A stretch of DNA of 64,000 nt from Paenibacillus mesophilus (GTDB lineage: Bacteria; Bacillota; Bacilli; Paenibacillales; NBRC-103111): positions 17,226-81,225 of the forward strand of contig NZ_VCRA01000030.1 in NCBI RefSeq assembly GCF_005938385.1, in the 5' to 3' direction. The notes under the pieces were generated by a model. The model worked only from the letters and a program-made list of their open reading frames with translations, ran no database searches and was not told where the DNA came from. Positions 50,345-59,599 of the stretch are shown here, in pieces. Numbering within the stretch: the first letter of the stretch is position 1; every line of letters begins with the position of its first letter. A program made the translations under genes and the position numbers.

Positions 50345-50895
50345 TGTTGGATGCAAAATGGCTCATTCGTTCGCAAAGCATCGTGACGCTGGCTGCCGGC
50401 ATGATCTACCCTTATTACTTGCTGTTTCTGAAAAATTTGGGGAACAGCTACGCCAAATACGGGCTGGCCTTCGCCGTCTTCACGATCAGCTCGGCTGCGG
50501 CCTCGCAATGGATCGCCCCGCGTCTCGATCGGCACAGCCATTCGATTCTGATCGCGAGCTCGGTCGGCATGAGCGCGGCGATGATCGCGTTTCCTTGGGT
50601 GTCGTCCTACTTGTGGGTGCTCGCTCTGCAGCTGGCGATGGGAGTATGCAATGCGATGCAAAAAATGAGCGAGCGGCTGCTGCTGGCCGATTATACGCAG
50701 AGCGGAGAACGCGGGACCGTGATCGGCTCCTATCATTTCTGGACTTCGGTCGCTTCCGGCTTTGCCGTCATTGCCGGCGGTTATTTGATCGACTGGCTCA
50801 CGATCGACACATTGTTTTATGCAAGCGCACTGCTCTATGCAGCGAGCGCATGGGCCGTTTGGCGTACCCGGAGACGCGATGCCGATGACGAATGA
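50344..50895 (+). CDS. Half-size MFS-like transporter
   Basis: 183 residues with about six membrane helices, and a typical MFS inter-helix loop (WIAPRLDRHSHSILI, between helices 2 and 3). Full MFS carriers have 12 helices; this length equals one half, with its own GTG start (50344) that overlaps the stop of the oxidase gene by a single base and a normal stop. It could be a natural half-transporter that dimerises or a truncated gene. Next gene, a GNAT enzyme, starts 51 bases on. Confidence 0.72.
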   Translation: MLDAKWLIRSQSIVTLAAGMIYPYYLLFLKNLGNSYAKYGLAFAVFTISSAAASQWIAPRLDRHSHSILIASSVGMSAAMIAFPWVSSYLWVLALQLAMGVCNAMQKMSERLLLADYTQSGERGTVIGSYHFWTSVASGFAVIAGGYLIDWLTIDTLFYASALLYAASAWAVWRTRRRDADDE

Positions 50896-50946
50896 TGCAT
50901 GCCGTTTGGAAAAGCAATACTACCAAAGTAAATGGAGCTGACATCC

Positions 50947-52098
50947 ATGGAAGAAATACGTTTACTCCGTCCGGACGAATTCCGGGCTGCGGCGGCGTTG
51001 GCCGACCTCGTCTTCCGGGACGCCGATCACAAATCGATGGGGGATGCGTATCCGAACGCTTTTTCTCCGAGCTTACTGCAATCTTACGGGGCATTCGTCG
51101 ACGGGGCGATTGTATCGTTCGTCGGCTTCGTGCCGTCCGTCATCTGGATCGGCGATGCCCATCTTAACGTCTATTCGATCGGCGCCGTCTGCACGCATCC
51201 CGACCATCGCGGCAAAGGGTATGCCGGAGCGATTCTGGAGCTGATCCGGGAGCATAGCCGACAGGCGGGGGTCCCGATTATTCTCGTATCGGGCAATAGA
51301 GGCATGTACGAGCGGTTCGGCTGCCGGACGTTCGGAAATACGGCATCGTATTTGTTGGACGGAGAGGCTATGGCTAAACTGGCAAATGCCCCGGCGGCCC
51401 GGGAAGCGGTTTTGCGTCCGTTCGCGCCGACCGACTGGTTCGCGGTGAGGCGGTTGGCCGGACAGCGCGCCGTACGGTTCGAACAGAGCCTATGGGATTT
51501 GGCCTCGATGATCCGGGCCGAGCCGACGGCAAGCAACAGCAAGCTGATTCACCGCGTATGGGTGGCGGAGCGAGGCGGTGAAGCCGCGGCGTTTGCGGTA
51601 ATTGCCGTTCCGAACGGCCGAATCGCTCCGCGCGGCAACCCGATGCTGATCGAATGGGCGGGCGATCCGGTCCTGGCGGCCGCGCTGGCGGCTCGCGGAG
51701 CGGGGGAAGCCCGCGCAGAGAAGCTGAGAGCGGTCGTCCCCCGGCACGAATCCGAGTTCGCCGGCGTCTTGGAGCAGGCCGGATGCGCGGGAGCTCCCGG
51801 CAAACAAAGCGGGACGATCGCGGTCGTCGATCCGGAAGCGCTTCTCGTCCAGCTTGCTCCATGGCTTGAAGCGAAAAATGCCGGCGCCTTCAGCGGGCTG
51901 CGATTCCGATTATCGGAAAACGGCGGATATGTCGTGGAACGGGAGGGCCGTTCTTGGGAGCTGACACCAGAAGCGTTCATATCCCTCGTATTCGATCGAA
52001 ACGGCGCGGAAAGCATTTCGTCCGGTGGTGAAATATCCCCGACGGCCGATCTCTTTCCGATTCCGTTTCCTTACCCGGCAGGTTTAAACTTCGTCTAA
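50947..52098 (+). CDS. GNAT-family N-acetyltransferase (Eis-like)
   Basis: About 383 residues. N-terminal GNAT domain (~1-140) with the acetyl-CoA loop VCTHPDHRGKGYAGAIL (V...R-G-x-G-Y/A) and NRGMYERFGC; a second degenerate GNAT-like and a C-terminal sterol-carrier-like part follow, as in Eis-type enzymes. It would acetylate an amine with acetyl-CoA; the substrate is unknown. ATG 50947 has GGAG 9 bases upstream; ATG 50932 lacks a site. Possibly co-transcribed with the two genes upstream. Confidence 0.82.
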   Translation: MEEIRLLRPDEFRAAAALADLVFRDADHKSMGDAYPNAFSPSLLQSYGAFVDGAIVSFVGFVPSVIWIGDAHLNVYSIGAVCTHPDHRGKGYAGAILELIREHSRQAGVPIILVSGNRGMYERFGCRTFGNTASYLLDGEAMAKLANAPAAREAVLRPFAPTDWFAVRRLAGQRAVRFEQSLWDLASMIRAEPTASNSKLIHRVWVAERGGEAAAFAVIAVPNGRIAPRGNPMLIEWAGDPVLAAALAARGAGEARAEKLRAVVPRHESEFAGVLEQAGCAGAPGKQSGTIAVVDPEALLVQLAPWLEAKNAGAFSGLRFRLSENGGYVVEREGRSWELTPEAFISLVFDRNGAESISSGGEISPTADLFPIPFPYPAGLNFV

Positions 52099-52592
52099 TA
52101 TGCCGGTACTTGAAGGATACAATATACAAAATTGATATCCTCGGTCAGACAATACGCCCATGATGAAACGGCTTCACTCCTCAACCGGGGTAGATTCGGC
52201 TGCGATTCCGATGAATGACGTGAACTTATTAAGCTTGTTCTACACTACCAAACGCTTGACGTGACTCCCAGCAGACCCTTTCTCCGGTCGCTCTATTATG
52301 GATTGCCGGAGAAGGGACACCTGTCGTCCGTCGAAGGCTCGAAGAGATGAAGCCGGATTCCTTTTCGGATTTCATCCAAATATCGGCCTTACACACGGAA
52401 CAGAAGTATGGGAAGGAAACGCTCAGGATCCGATCCGGGCAGGGCAATGTATGCTGCAGACCGCGATCGCTTGCCGGGGAGGGACGTTCCGGTAAAAATG
52501 TTAAAGATTATGGCAGTTTCGGTAAAGATTTCGGGGCGGCGAATCGGTACGATTGGAATTAGCAGGTAATGGAAGGCTTCGACATGACGAGC
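52099..52592. other. Gene-free stretch
   Basis: About 490 bases after the GNAT gene with stops in all frames and no supported gene, RNA or terminator. Together with the carbamate-kinase-like fragment behind it, it looks like decayed coding sequence. Confidence 0.4.
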
Positions 52593-52713
52593 GGATAGTC
52601 GACATCGCCTGCGATTTAATCCAATGCACCGGATCGATTCCCGGCATGACCAGAATTGTATCCGCTTTCAATTGCGTGGCGACAGCCGAAGCGTGCGTTT
52701 TATCCAAGGTCAT
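52593..52713 (-). pseudogene. Possible carbamate kinase fragment
   Basis: About 40 codons read TLDKTHASAVATQLKADT then ILVMPGIDPVHWI on the minus strand, resembling the ATP-binding IDKDxASAxLAxxxxADxLxILTxVD region of carbamate kinase (ArcC). Nothing else of the gene is present and no ribosome site is seen. A weak, short match. Confidence 0.35.
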
Positions 52714-52756
52714 CTATAGTCCAGTCATATAAATGATCCATAATGGAGGAATGAAC

Positions 52757-54469
52757 ATGTCGGAACGAAACCGCAACGAAGATGCAACCGGAGAAAAGCA
52801 GCAGCTAAACGGAAGCGGGTCACAAGAGCAATCGATCATTCAACAAGCGGACCGGACGGACGGTTCCGAGGCGCAAGCGGCGGGAACTTCAATCAGCAGA
52901 AGAAAACTTTTGGCGTCGGTTGGCTTTGCGAGCGTCGCCATGGCTGCAGGCACCGTAATGAGCAGTATGACTCCAGGATATGCGAAAGACAAGGGTGATG
53001 ATGTAGTGGATTCCGTATACGGCAATATGGCCGGCAAGAAAAAAACGAAGCTGCAGGAATTGATTACGACGACGGGGCCCATCGTGAATGTGAGGGATTT
53101 CGGCGCAGCCGGTAACGGGACGGATGATGACACGGCTGCAATCCGCAGCGCTTTAGTCGCCGTTCCTGAAGGGGGCACTGTATTTTTCCCGATCGGTACT
53201 TATCTGGTGACCGGGAATCTGTCAGTTGCAAAGGATTGTATAACGCTTGCGGGTCAAGGCTGCAAATCCAAAATCGTGTACACTTACGAACAAACGGCTG
53301 CCGACACCGAGCAGACAGCCAGCTTATTCACGTTCCAAGCCGGACTGGTCGGCATTACTGTAAAAAGGTTGAACCTTCAATATACCGGCACTTTTTTTCC
53401 GAACGTCGGTGAAAGCTATAACGGGAAAGTGAATGCGCTGAACTTCAACCGGTGCGAGGATGTGCTTGTCGAGCAAGTGGAAATATCCGGTTTTAATGCA
53501 AATGCGGTCTATGTGTCGGGAACGAGCTCCGCTTATGCCAAACGGTTCAAGGTGCATCAGTGTTACCTTCATCACAATCGTGTTGGAGGCGTGTTGTTCG
53601 GTTATGTCGAATTTATTAGCATCATCGATTGCGATCTGGAATATCACGGCTCTGTACTAGACGGAGGGACCGGTTACGGCTGCGCCGGATCGTCGGGTGG
53701 GATGCCCAGACATATTCAGATCATCGGCAACCGGGCCAACTACAACTACCGCAAAGGGATCGACCTTCATGCCGGAGTCAACGCTGTCATCGAAGGAAAT
53801 ATTTGTCACGGCAACCGGCTGTACGGGATTTATGTAGTAGGGCCCCGGACGGGCAACGTGACGATTCGCGGCAATTTTATCTCCGGCATGCGCAGACAGA
53901 CGATTGGAATTCCCGCTCCCTACACGTGGATTACCGGAATCAATTTCGGCCCTTATTCAACGTCTCTCTTGCCGGACGAGTATCACAATTACTTGATTGA
54001 AGGCAATCAGTTTACGGACTTCGGAATTGGAGAAGGAGAGGCTTACCCGATCTACGGCTACTTCAACTTTCAAAAAGGAACCGTGCAGATCAAAAACAAC
54101 ATAATTCGGGCCGGCCGAATTTCTTATTTGATCTTGTTGTCTACAGCCTCTTCAGCCGGAAATCGCGATACTAAGATCGATGTTTCAGGCAATCAAGCTT
54201 TTGTCGAGGAATGTAACGAATATACGTTCTATTTGCCGCAATGCAAGCAATTGAACGTACAGGGCAATCAAATATCGACCAATCAGACGATCCGTCACGA
54301 TGGGGTAGTCGTTGTAGATAACGGCAGTTTGAAAACGCTTACGTTTATCGGCAATCATATTGAGGATCCGCTCATCGCCCAGCCGTCCGCTTTGAAGGGA
54401 TACAACCAAACTTGGCTTACTTCAAAAAGCTTTAAAACCGGAAACTTCCTTAACGGTACGCTGGAGTAA
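52757..54469 (+). CDS. Tat-exported beta-helix protein
   Basis: About 570 residues. A long hydrophilic N-terminus leads to a twin-arginine signal SISRRKLLASVGFASVAMAA, then DSVYGNMAG, and a right-handed beta-helix of the Pectate_lyase_3 type (VRDFGAAGNGTDDDTAAIRS, GGTVFFPIGTYLVTG, then many Nx(F/I) rungs). It resembles the protein at 39161 in layout, including the SVYG word after the signal. Polysaccharide binding or lyase activity is likely but unproven. ATG 52757 has GGAGG 7 bases upstream. The GntR-SBP fusion gene follows 91 bases later. Confidence 0.85.
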   Translation: MSERNRNEDATGEKQQLNGSGSQEQSIIQQADRTDGSEAQAAGTSISRRKLLASVGFASVAMAAGTVMSSMTPGYAKDKGDDVVDSVYGNMAGKKKTKLQELITTTGPIVNVRDFGAAGNGTDDDTAAIRSALVAVPEGGTVFFPIGTYLVTGNLSVAKDCITLAGQGCKSKIVYTYEQTAADTEQTASLFTFQAGLVGITVKRLNLQYTGTFFPNVGESYNGKVNALNFNRCEDVLVEQVEISGFNANAVYVSGTSSAYAKRFKVHQCYLHHNRVGGVLFGYVEFISIIDCDLEYHGSVLDGGTGYGCAGSSGGMPRHIQIIGNRANYNYRKGIDLHAGVNAVIEGNICHGNRLYGIYVVGPRTGNVTIRGNFISGMRRQTIGIPAPYTWITGINFGPYSTSLLPDEYHNYLIEGNQFTDFGIGEGEAYPIYGYFNFQKGTVQIKNNIIRAGRISYLILLSTASSAGNRDTKIDVSGNQAFVEECNEYTFYLPQCKQLNVQGNQISTNQTIRHDGVVVVDNGSLKTLTFIGNHIEDPLIAQPSALKGYNQTWLTSKSFKTGNFLNGTLE

Positions 54470-54560
54470 AATGCGATCAACCGACTCGGAAACACAGTAC
54501 ATTTGCGGCGTAATTTACAAACCATGTCATCTAAGGTAAAATAGGAATAATGAACTTGTA

Positions 54561-56015
54561 TTGGGGCGGAATCTATTGCTGCGAAGAAGAAACCTGTTTC
54601 AAGAACGGTACGATCATTTTTTGACCGAGCTGAGAAATGAAATATTAAGCGGCAGCTTAAAGCCGGGCGAATTCATTTTGCCCGAGAACACGCTTAGCGA
54701 GAAGTATAAAATTAGCCGGGTATCCGTGCGCAAAGTGCTGGCGCAGCTTGTGGAAGAAGGGCTGATCGATAAAATCGCCGGCAAAGGCAACCGGGTGAAG
54801 CCTCCCGTCGAGGAAATCGTCCGGCAGACGATTACGATCTCGTGGTTTTCGGCGTCGTATGAGCAGGATGTGCTGCAGACGATCATTAACCGGTACGAAG
54901 CAAGCCACCCGTACGTGAAGGTCGATTTGATCATATTGCCGGCAGAACAGTACGCGAAGAGGCTGGCCGATATGGTCGAGAGCGGGACGGGACCGGACTT
55001 GTTCTTCATCTCGGACGGCCATTTCCTCAATTTGATCGAGCTCGACAAGCTGGGCATCATCGAGCCTTACCAGCCTCCGAAGCTGCAGCCGTCCGCCGAC
55101 AGCTATTCGAAGCTGTTCGATTTGTTTACGTTCGACGGTACGCTTCTCTCGGTACCGATTCATTTCTCGCCGGTCGTCATATGCTATAACAAGGATATGT
55201 TCGAGCGGGCGGGCATAACGGGCGAAGATCCGGCGAGTACTTGGGACGAGCTGCTGGAGACCGCCAAGAAATGCACGGCGGAGCCGAACGAAGACGGCAT
55301 GATCGACCAGTACGGCTTCTGCTTCTCGTCTTCGACGAACCGATGGCCGGCATTCATCCTGCAGAACGGCGGAAGGTTCAAGTCGCCGGACGGCAGCCGT
55401 TCCGTATTCGCGAACGAACGCAACGTGGAGGCGCTGCAGTTCTGCAACGACCTGATGTACAAGCACCAGGTGTCGCCGATTTATTCGCATTCGAGAAGCT
55501 ACCTCGCGGAACATATTTTCAAAAGAAAACGATGCGCGATGATCCTTTCGACCTACTATTTCATGAACGAATTCCGCAACATGGATCTTAGGTGGGACGT
55601 TCTGCCCGTACCGAAAAACCGGGAGAAAGGCACGCTCCTGCTGTGCGGCTCCCTCGGCATCAACAAATATACCGACAAAGTGAAGGTGGCCCAAAGCTTC
55701 ATCGATTTCTTCGTCGGTCAAGAAGCCCAGACGCTGCTGAAGCAGACCGGCTGTACCGTTCCCGTGCTCCGTTCGGTCGCGGAGGACAATTCGCTGCTGA
55801 ACCCGGATATCCATCCGGAGCATTACAACGTGTTCATCGACGCGCTCGAGCACAGCCACTCGCACCGGGAGCTGGGCATTGTGAGCGACGTTACGGCGAT
55901 CCTGTACGACGAGCTTCATACGCTTTGGGCGAACATGGACACTCCCGAGGACGTTTGCCGCCGCATCGAGGAACGGACGAACCGTGTGCTCGGGGAGAAG
56001 CAGGCGGGCGCGTGA
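54561..56015 (+). CDS. GntR-type DNA-binding domain fused to a solute-binding domain
   Basis: 484 residues. Residues ~15-75 are a GntR winged helix-turn-helix (PENTLSEKYKISRVSVRKVL). Residues ~88-440 form a family 1 extracellular solute-binding fold (ISWFSASYEQDVLQTIINRY, GTGPDLFFISDGHFL, FSPVVICYNKDMFERAGITG). There is no signal peptide, so the transporter-type binding domain serves as a cytoplasmic sugar sensor for transcription. The start is TTG 54561 or, with GGGGCGG spaced better, TTG 54576. Probable target: the beta-helix gene just upstream. A terminator follows. Confidence 0.9.
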   Translation: MGRNLLLRRRNLFQERYDHFLTELRNEILSGSLKPGEFILPENTLSEKYKISRVSVRKVLAQLVEEGLIDKIAGKGNRVKPPVEEIVRQTITISWFSASYEQDVLQTIINRYEASHPYVKVDLIILPAEQYAKRLADMVESGTGPDLFFISDGHFLNLIELDKLGIIEPYQPPKLQPSADSYSKLFDLFTFDGTLLSVPIHFSPVVICYNKDMFERAGITGEDPASTWDELLETAKKCTAEPNEDGMIDQYGFCFSSSTNRWPAFILQNGGRFKSPDGSRSVFANERNVEALQFCNDLMYKHQVSPIYSHSRSYLAEHIFKRKRCAMILSTYYFMNEFRNMDLRWDVLPVPKNREKGTLLLCGSLGINKYTDKVKVAQSFIDFFVGQEAQTLLKQTGCTVPVLRSVAEDNSLLNPDIHPEHYNVFIDALEHSHSHRELGIVSDVTAILYDELHTLWANMDTPEDVCRRIEERTNRVLGEKQAGA

Positions 56016-56050
56016 AACGAGCTTCTCTGAAGATTGTACGGATTGCATAG

Positions 56051-56078
56051 AAAACCTGTCATCTTGGCAGGTTTTTTC
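56051..56078 (+). terminator. Terminator after the GntR-SBP gene
   Basis: AAAACCTG and CAGGTTTT form a perfect stem with a 9-base loop and a T-run. Confidence 0.9.
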
Positions 56079-56198
56079 GTGTCCCGCTGCATGAAGCGGC
56101 GAGACAAGCGGCGTCATGACTAATAGCAGTCTTTCCCGGCTCCTCCCTAAAATAGAGGCTCAAACCGCCTTTATTTTACGCGCAGGATAACAAGCAGA

Positions 56199-56238
56199 AG
56201 GCCTCCGCTTCCGCCTGCATGGCGGCCTCGGAGGCCTG
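56199..56238 (-). terminator. Hairpin after the FAD oxidoreductase gene
   Basis: AGGCCTCCG...CCGCC and GGCGG...CGGAGGCCT form a long stem with a 4-base loop immediately behind the minus-strand stop at 56243. The T-rich tail is weak, so termination is probable rather than certain. Confidence 0.65.
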
Positions 56239-56242
56239 TCCT

Positions 56243-57880
56243 TTACTTCCGTTTGTACTGCGCGTAGACGATATCCCCGGTGTCCAGCTTGCTCAGCTCG
56301 TCCTTCGTCCAGCCGGCCAGCTTGTTGTTGCCCTTGACGCCGGTCAGCTTGATTTTGTACTTCGTCTCCAAATATTGATGCAGTGCCGGCATATCGGCTT
56401 CGGTCAGCTCCTTCAGCTTCTTCTTGCCCTGAATTTGACCGAGGATGACGCCGATCGATTCGGCGGCGAGGCCCGTGTTCGGCTGGATGCGGGCGCTGCC
56501 GTAAGCGATGGCGGACGCTCCGACGTTTTTGCCGGCCAGGATGACGTTGGAATATTTCTTGAGCAGGAAGCTGCGCAGCGGCATGCCGTATTTGTCCGGA
56601 CGCCCCATCTCTATACCCCACTTGTTCACGCTCGTCCCCTGCAGGTCGAGCGGATATCCCGCGATGCTGACGTTGTCCCAGAACATATTCGCGCCCAGCA
56701 TGTCCGAAGGCTTCAGCACGTATTCCGTCTCGTAATGGTTGTATTCGCGTATGTACAAATAGTCGGGGAAGCCGTTCAGCTCCGCTTTCTCCCAGCCGAC
56801 GATCGATTTGCGGAAATGGTTCAGGATGAGCGGCATTTCTTTCTTGCCGAGCTCGAGCCCTTCGGCTACCGATTTCGGATCGGACGGGTCGATCGTGTAG
56901 ATCAGGAAAGCGTTGATCAGCACTTCACCGTCGCGCTGGCTGACCGCGTTCAGTCCGCGGAGGAATACCCGGTCGTTCGTCGGCTTGTAGCCGTTCGTCA
57001 TGCCGGTCAGTCCGATCGCGAAGCTGTCGTTGACGTAGCCTCCGCCGTACTTTTTGCTTCGTTCCTCAGCGGTTAAGCCGTTAAAATGGGTGGAAAAAGT
57101 TTTCCAGTCCACGTTTTTGAATTTCATCATCATGCCGGCGCTCATGTACTCGATCTTGTCGGGATGTCCGTAGAACGCTTCGAGTCCGAGCATCCGCGTC
57201 ACGTTCAAGCGGGAAGCGAGCGCCGCGTAGTCGGTATTGTCGACCCAGTAGGCGGCTTCGATCCGTTTCAGCGAGCCGTCCTTCGTCTTGTAGTCCACCG
57301 AGGTAACGGCGGTGTCCGATTCGCCCGCCGCCGGAGCGGATGTTTTCACATTAGCTATCGTAATGCCGGATTCGATCGGGATGTCGCGCCGCAGCTCGTC
57401 AATGTAACGGACGAATTCGTCTTTTTTGCGGATCTTCGCGTTTTTGAAGCCGTCGAACAGCTGCTTGATCTTCCCTTGTACGAGAGAGCGGCCTTGATCG
57501 TCCTTCGTCTCGTCCAGGAAGAGCATCTCGCCTTCGATCAGCTGCCCCCCGATCTGATCGCGAGGGTCGAGTATTTTGACCTTCAAGCCTTCGTCCGCTG
57601 CGGCACGGACCAAGTACAGCCCTTCCATCTCCGAGCCGAACATGACGACATCGACCTTCTCCGTCGGAACGACGGGCTCCGGAGGAGGTGCGGGCTTCGT
57701 GTCTTTGGGCGGCAGCGTTTGCGGATTCGTTTGTTCGGACGGTACGGTTTGTTCCGCGATTTTGCCGTCCTCGTTTCCGCCTTTGCTGCCGCCTTTCATA
57801 GCGACTGCCGCCCAGCCCGCGAATAGGAGAATGAGTACGAGTACCGAGGCGGCGATGGCCGTATTGCGTTTGATGCGCAT
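56243..57880 (-). CDS. Membrane-anchored FAD-dependent oxidoreductase
   Basis: 545 residues. An N-terminal anchor helix (~9-28) and a Pro/Thr-rich linker (~35-73) are followed by an FAD-dependent oxidoreductase domain of the PF12831 type (VDVVMFGSEMEGLYLVRAAA with a degenerate dinucleotide motif, DPRDQIGGQLIEGEM, and YSNVILAGKNVGASAIAYGS near the C-terminus). It would oxidise or reduce an unknown substrate outside the membrane. AAAGGGG is 7 bases before ATG 57880. It converges with the GntR-SBP gene and is divergent from the SLH gene. Confidence 0.82.
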   Translation of the reverse strand: MRIKRNTAIAASVLVLILLFAGWAAVAMKGGSKGGNEDGKIAEQTVPSEQTNPQTLPPKDTKPAPPPEPVVPTEKVDVVMFGSEMEGLYLVRAAADEGLKVKILDPRDQIGGQLIEGEMLFLDETKDDQGRSLVQGKIKQLFDGFKNAKIRKKDEFVRYIDELRRDIPIESGITIANVKTSAPAAGESDTAVTSVDYKTKDGSLKRIEAAYWVDNTDYAALASRLNVTRMLGLEAFYGHPDKIEYMSAGMMMKFKNVDWKTFSTHFNGLTAEERSKKYGGGYVNDSFAIGLTGMTNGYKPTNDRVFLRGLNAVSQRDGEVLINAFLIYTIDPSDPKSVAEGLELGKKEMPLILNHFRKSIVGWEKAELNGFPDYLYIREYNHYETEYVLKPSDMLGANMFWDNVSIAGYPLDLQGTSVNKWGIEMGRPDKYGMPLRSFLLKKYSNVILAGKNVGASAIAYGSARIQPNTGLAAESIGVILGQIQGKKKLKELTEADMPALHQYLETKYKIKLTGVKGNNKLAGWTKDELSKLDTGDIVYAQYKRK

Positions 57881-58133
57881 GCATAAACCCCTTTCTGCTT
57901 AGGCGATCTTGTTCAAGTCTATCATTTTTTATCACACCCCCACAAACGATTTTCGTTCAGCGAATGGATTTATCAGTACGAGGAACACTTCGCGAAGGTT
58001 CCGGACCGGAGAGGGCAGGGAAAGCATTTCCCTTTATCTGATCAATAGAGGGTAAGCCCGCAGCACGCTCTTGAGTCTGAATATCACCATGGAATCGCAT
58101 ACATATACGAACAAACGGGGAGAGATGATTCGC

Positions 58134-59402
58134 ATGAAGAAAATATTCAAAACAACGGTTCTTACGACGATGACGCTGGCTATGATCGTGGGGGGCGCAA
58201 GCTCGGCATTCGCGGACGGCAAAGGAAAAGGCAACGACAAGCACGACGATAAACGACCTGCGCAGAGCTGGAACAATTCGGGCAGCGGCGCGAGCAATAT
58301 AAAATTCGAAAACAAAGGCGACGTCAACTTCTTCTTCAACTTCAGCGATATGAAGGGCGGCGACGTGGAATGGGCGCTTAAATATATCGCCAGCCTGTCC
58401 GGCAAAAAAGTATTCGAAGGCTTCGAAGACGGCACGTTCAGACCGAACGAAAAAGTGACTCGCATCCAGGCGATTACGGCTGCCGTCCGGTTGATGGGAT
58501 TGCGTGCACAGGCCGAATCGCAAGAAGAAATGAACACGCAGCTTAACTTCAAAGACGCCGACAAAGTGAAGCAGCAGTATGCATGGGCGGTCGGTTATGT
58601 AGCCGTTGCGCTCGAGAACGACCTGTTCTCCGAAGCGGACTCCTCGGTACAACCGGAGAAACCGGCCGACCGTCTGTGGGCGACGACGCTGCTCGTGAAA
58701 GCATTGAAGCTGGATGCCGAAGCGAAAGCGAAAATGAACACGAAGCTGACGTTCAAGGATGCTCACCAAGTTCCGGCAGGTTCCGTAGGATATGTAGCGG
58801 TTGCGATCGAGAAAGGGCTTATCGACGGCTTCGAGGACAACTCGTTCCGTCCGAACGAACCGGTAACCCGCGCTCAGCTGGCGGCGCTGCTCGACCGTAC
58901 GGGCGATCATATGCCGGGTGAGGAGCAAAACCTGGTGACGGGAACGGTAGCGGCAGCTCCTAACAACAACGTGCTTACCGTGAACAGAAGCGGGGTACCG
59001 ACTTCGATTACGATCGATCCGAACGCCTTCGTTTATCGCGGCGGGGTACGGGTACCGCTCACGACCGTTCAAGCCGGAGACACGGTACGCGTTAGACTGA
59101 TGAACAATGTGGGCATCTACGTTGAAGTTACGAACTCTGTAACGACGCCTGCAGCGGACTTTTCGGTGACTGGACGCGTGTACTCTTACGACATGGGCAG
59201 CGACGAGAAAATTACGAAAATTTACTTGAACATGGCCGCCAATACGAACGATCAGCCGATCATCCAATCCTATGCGGTTGATGCCAGCTATGCGATCGAG
59301 AACGGCGACCGGTTGTCCCTTATCGCTGGTCGCAGCGTAACAGTAAGCGGGACGGTTAGCGGCACGAATCAAATCGTGAAAAAAATAAAAGTCAACTGGT
59401 AA
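58134..59402 (+). CDS. SLH-domain surface protein
   Basis: About 422 residues. A signal peptide (MKKIFKTTVLTTMTLAMIVG...AFADG, cleavage after ~28) is followed by three S-layer-homology repeats (~80-260; FEGFEDGTFRPNEKVTRIQA in the first and IDGFEDNSFRPNEPVTRAQL in the third; the second is more diverged) and a C-terminal OB-like beta domain (~275-422). SLH repeats bind pyruvylated cell-wall polymers, so it is attached to the wall. GGGGAGAG 9 bases before ATG 58134 decides the start against upstream ATGs. A terminator-like hairpin lies ~80 bases after the stop. Confidence 0.92.
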   Translation: MKKIFKTTVLTTMTLAMIVGGASSAFADGKGKGNDKHDDKRPAQSWNNSGSGASNIKFENKGDVNFFFNFSDMKGGDVEWALKYIASLSGKKVFEGFEDGTFRPNEKVTRIQAITAAVRLMGLRAQAESQEEMNTQLNFKDADKVKQQYAWAVGYVAVALENDLFSEADSSVQPEKPADRLWATTLLVKALKLDAEAKAKMNTKLTFKDAHQVPAGSVGYVAVAIEKGLIDGFEDNSFRPNEPVTRAQLAALLDRTGDHMPGEEQNLVTGTVAAAPNNNVLTVNRSGVPTSITIDPNAFVYRGGVRVPLTTVQAGDTVRVRLMNNVGIYVEVTNSVTTPAADFSVTGRVYSYDMGSDEKITKIYLNMAANTNDQPIIQSYAVDASYAIENGDRLSLIAGRSVTVSGTVSGTNQIVKKIKVNW

Positions 59403-59481
59403 TCGGGTTGACGAAAGAGCCGCTTCGCCGCATACGGCGGACGGCCGGAGGAGACATATACGCGCATTGCGCGGATAGGGT

Positions 59482-59531
59482 AAAAGAGCCGGGAAGCAGG
59501 ACGGGGCGACCGTTCGCTTTCCGGCTCTTTG
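59482..59531. terminator. Bidirectional terminator hairpin
   Basis: AAAGAGCCGG and CCGGCTCTTT pair perfectly over a 28-base loop. Convergent genes (59402 plus, 59600 minus) flank it, so it can serve both. A second small hairpin (AGCCGATC/GATCGGCT) lies at about 59558-59581. Confidence 0.75.
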
Positions 59532-59599
59532 CCGTTTGGCTATGCAAGTCGAAACAGCCGATCGGGAAGTCGATCGGCTGTACGTTTATGTCTTGTGTG

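Noticed and set aside
54657..56117. 486-codon open frame on the minus strand
   Set aside because: Antisense to the GntR-SBP fusion gene; no ribosome site and arginine-rich composition.
57957..59372. 471-codon open frame on the minus strand
   Set aside because: Antisense to the SLH protein gene, which has a signal peptide and recognisable SLH repeats.
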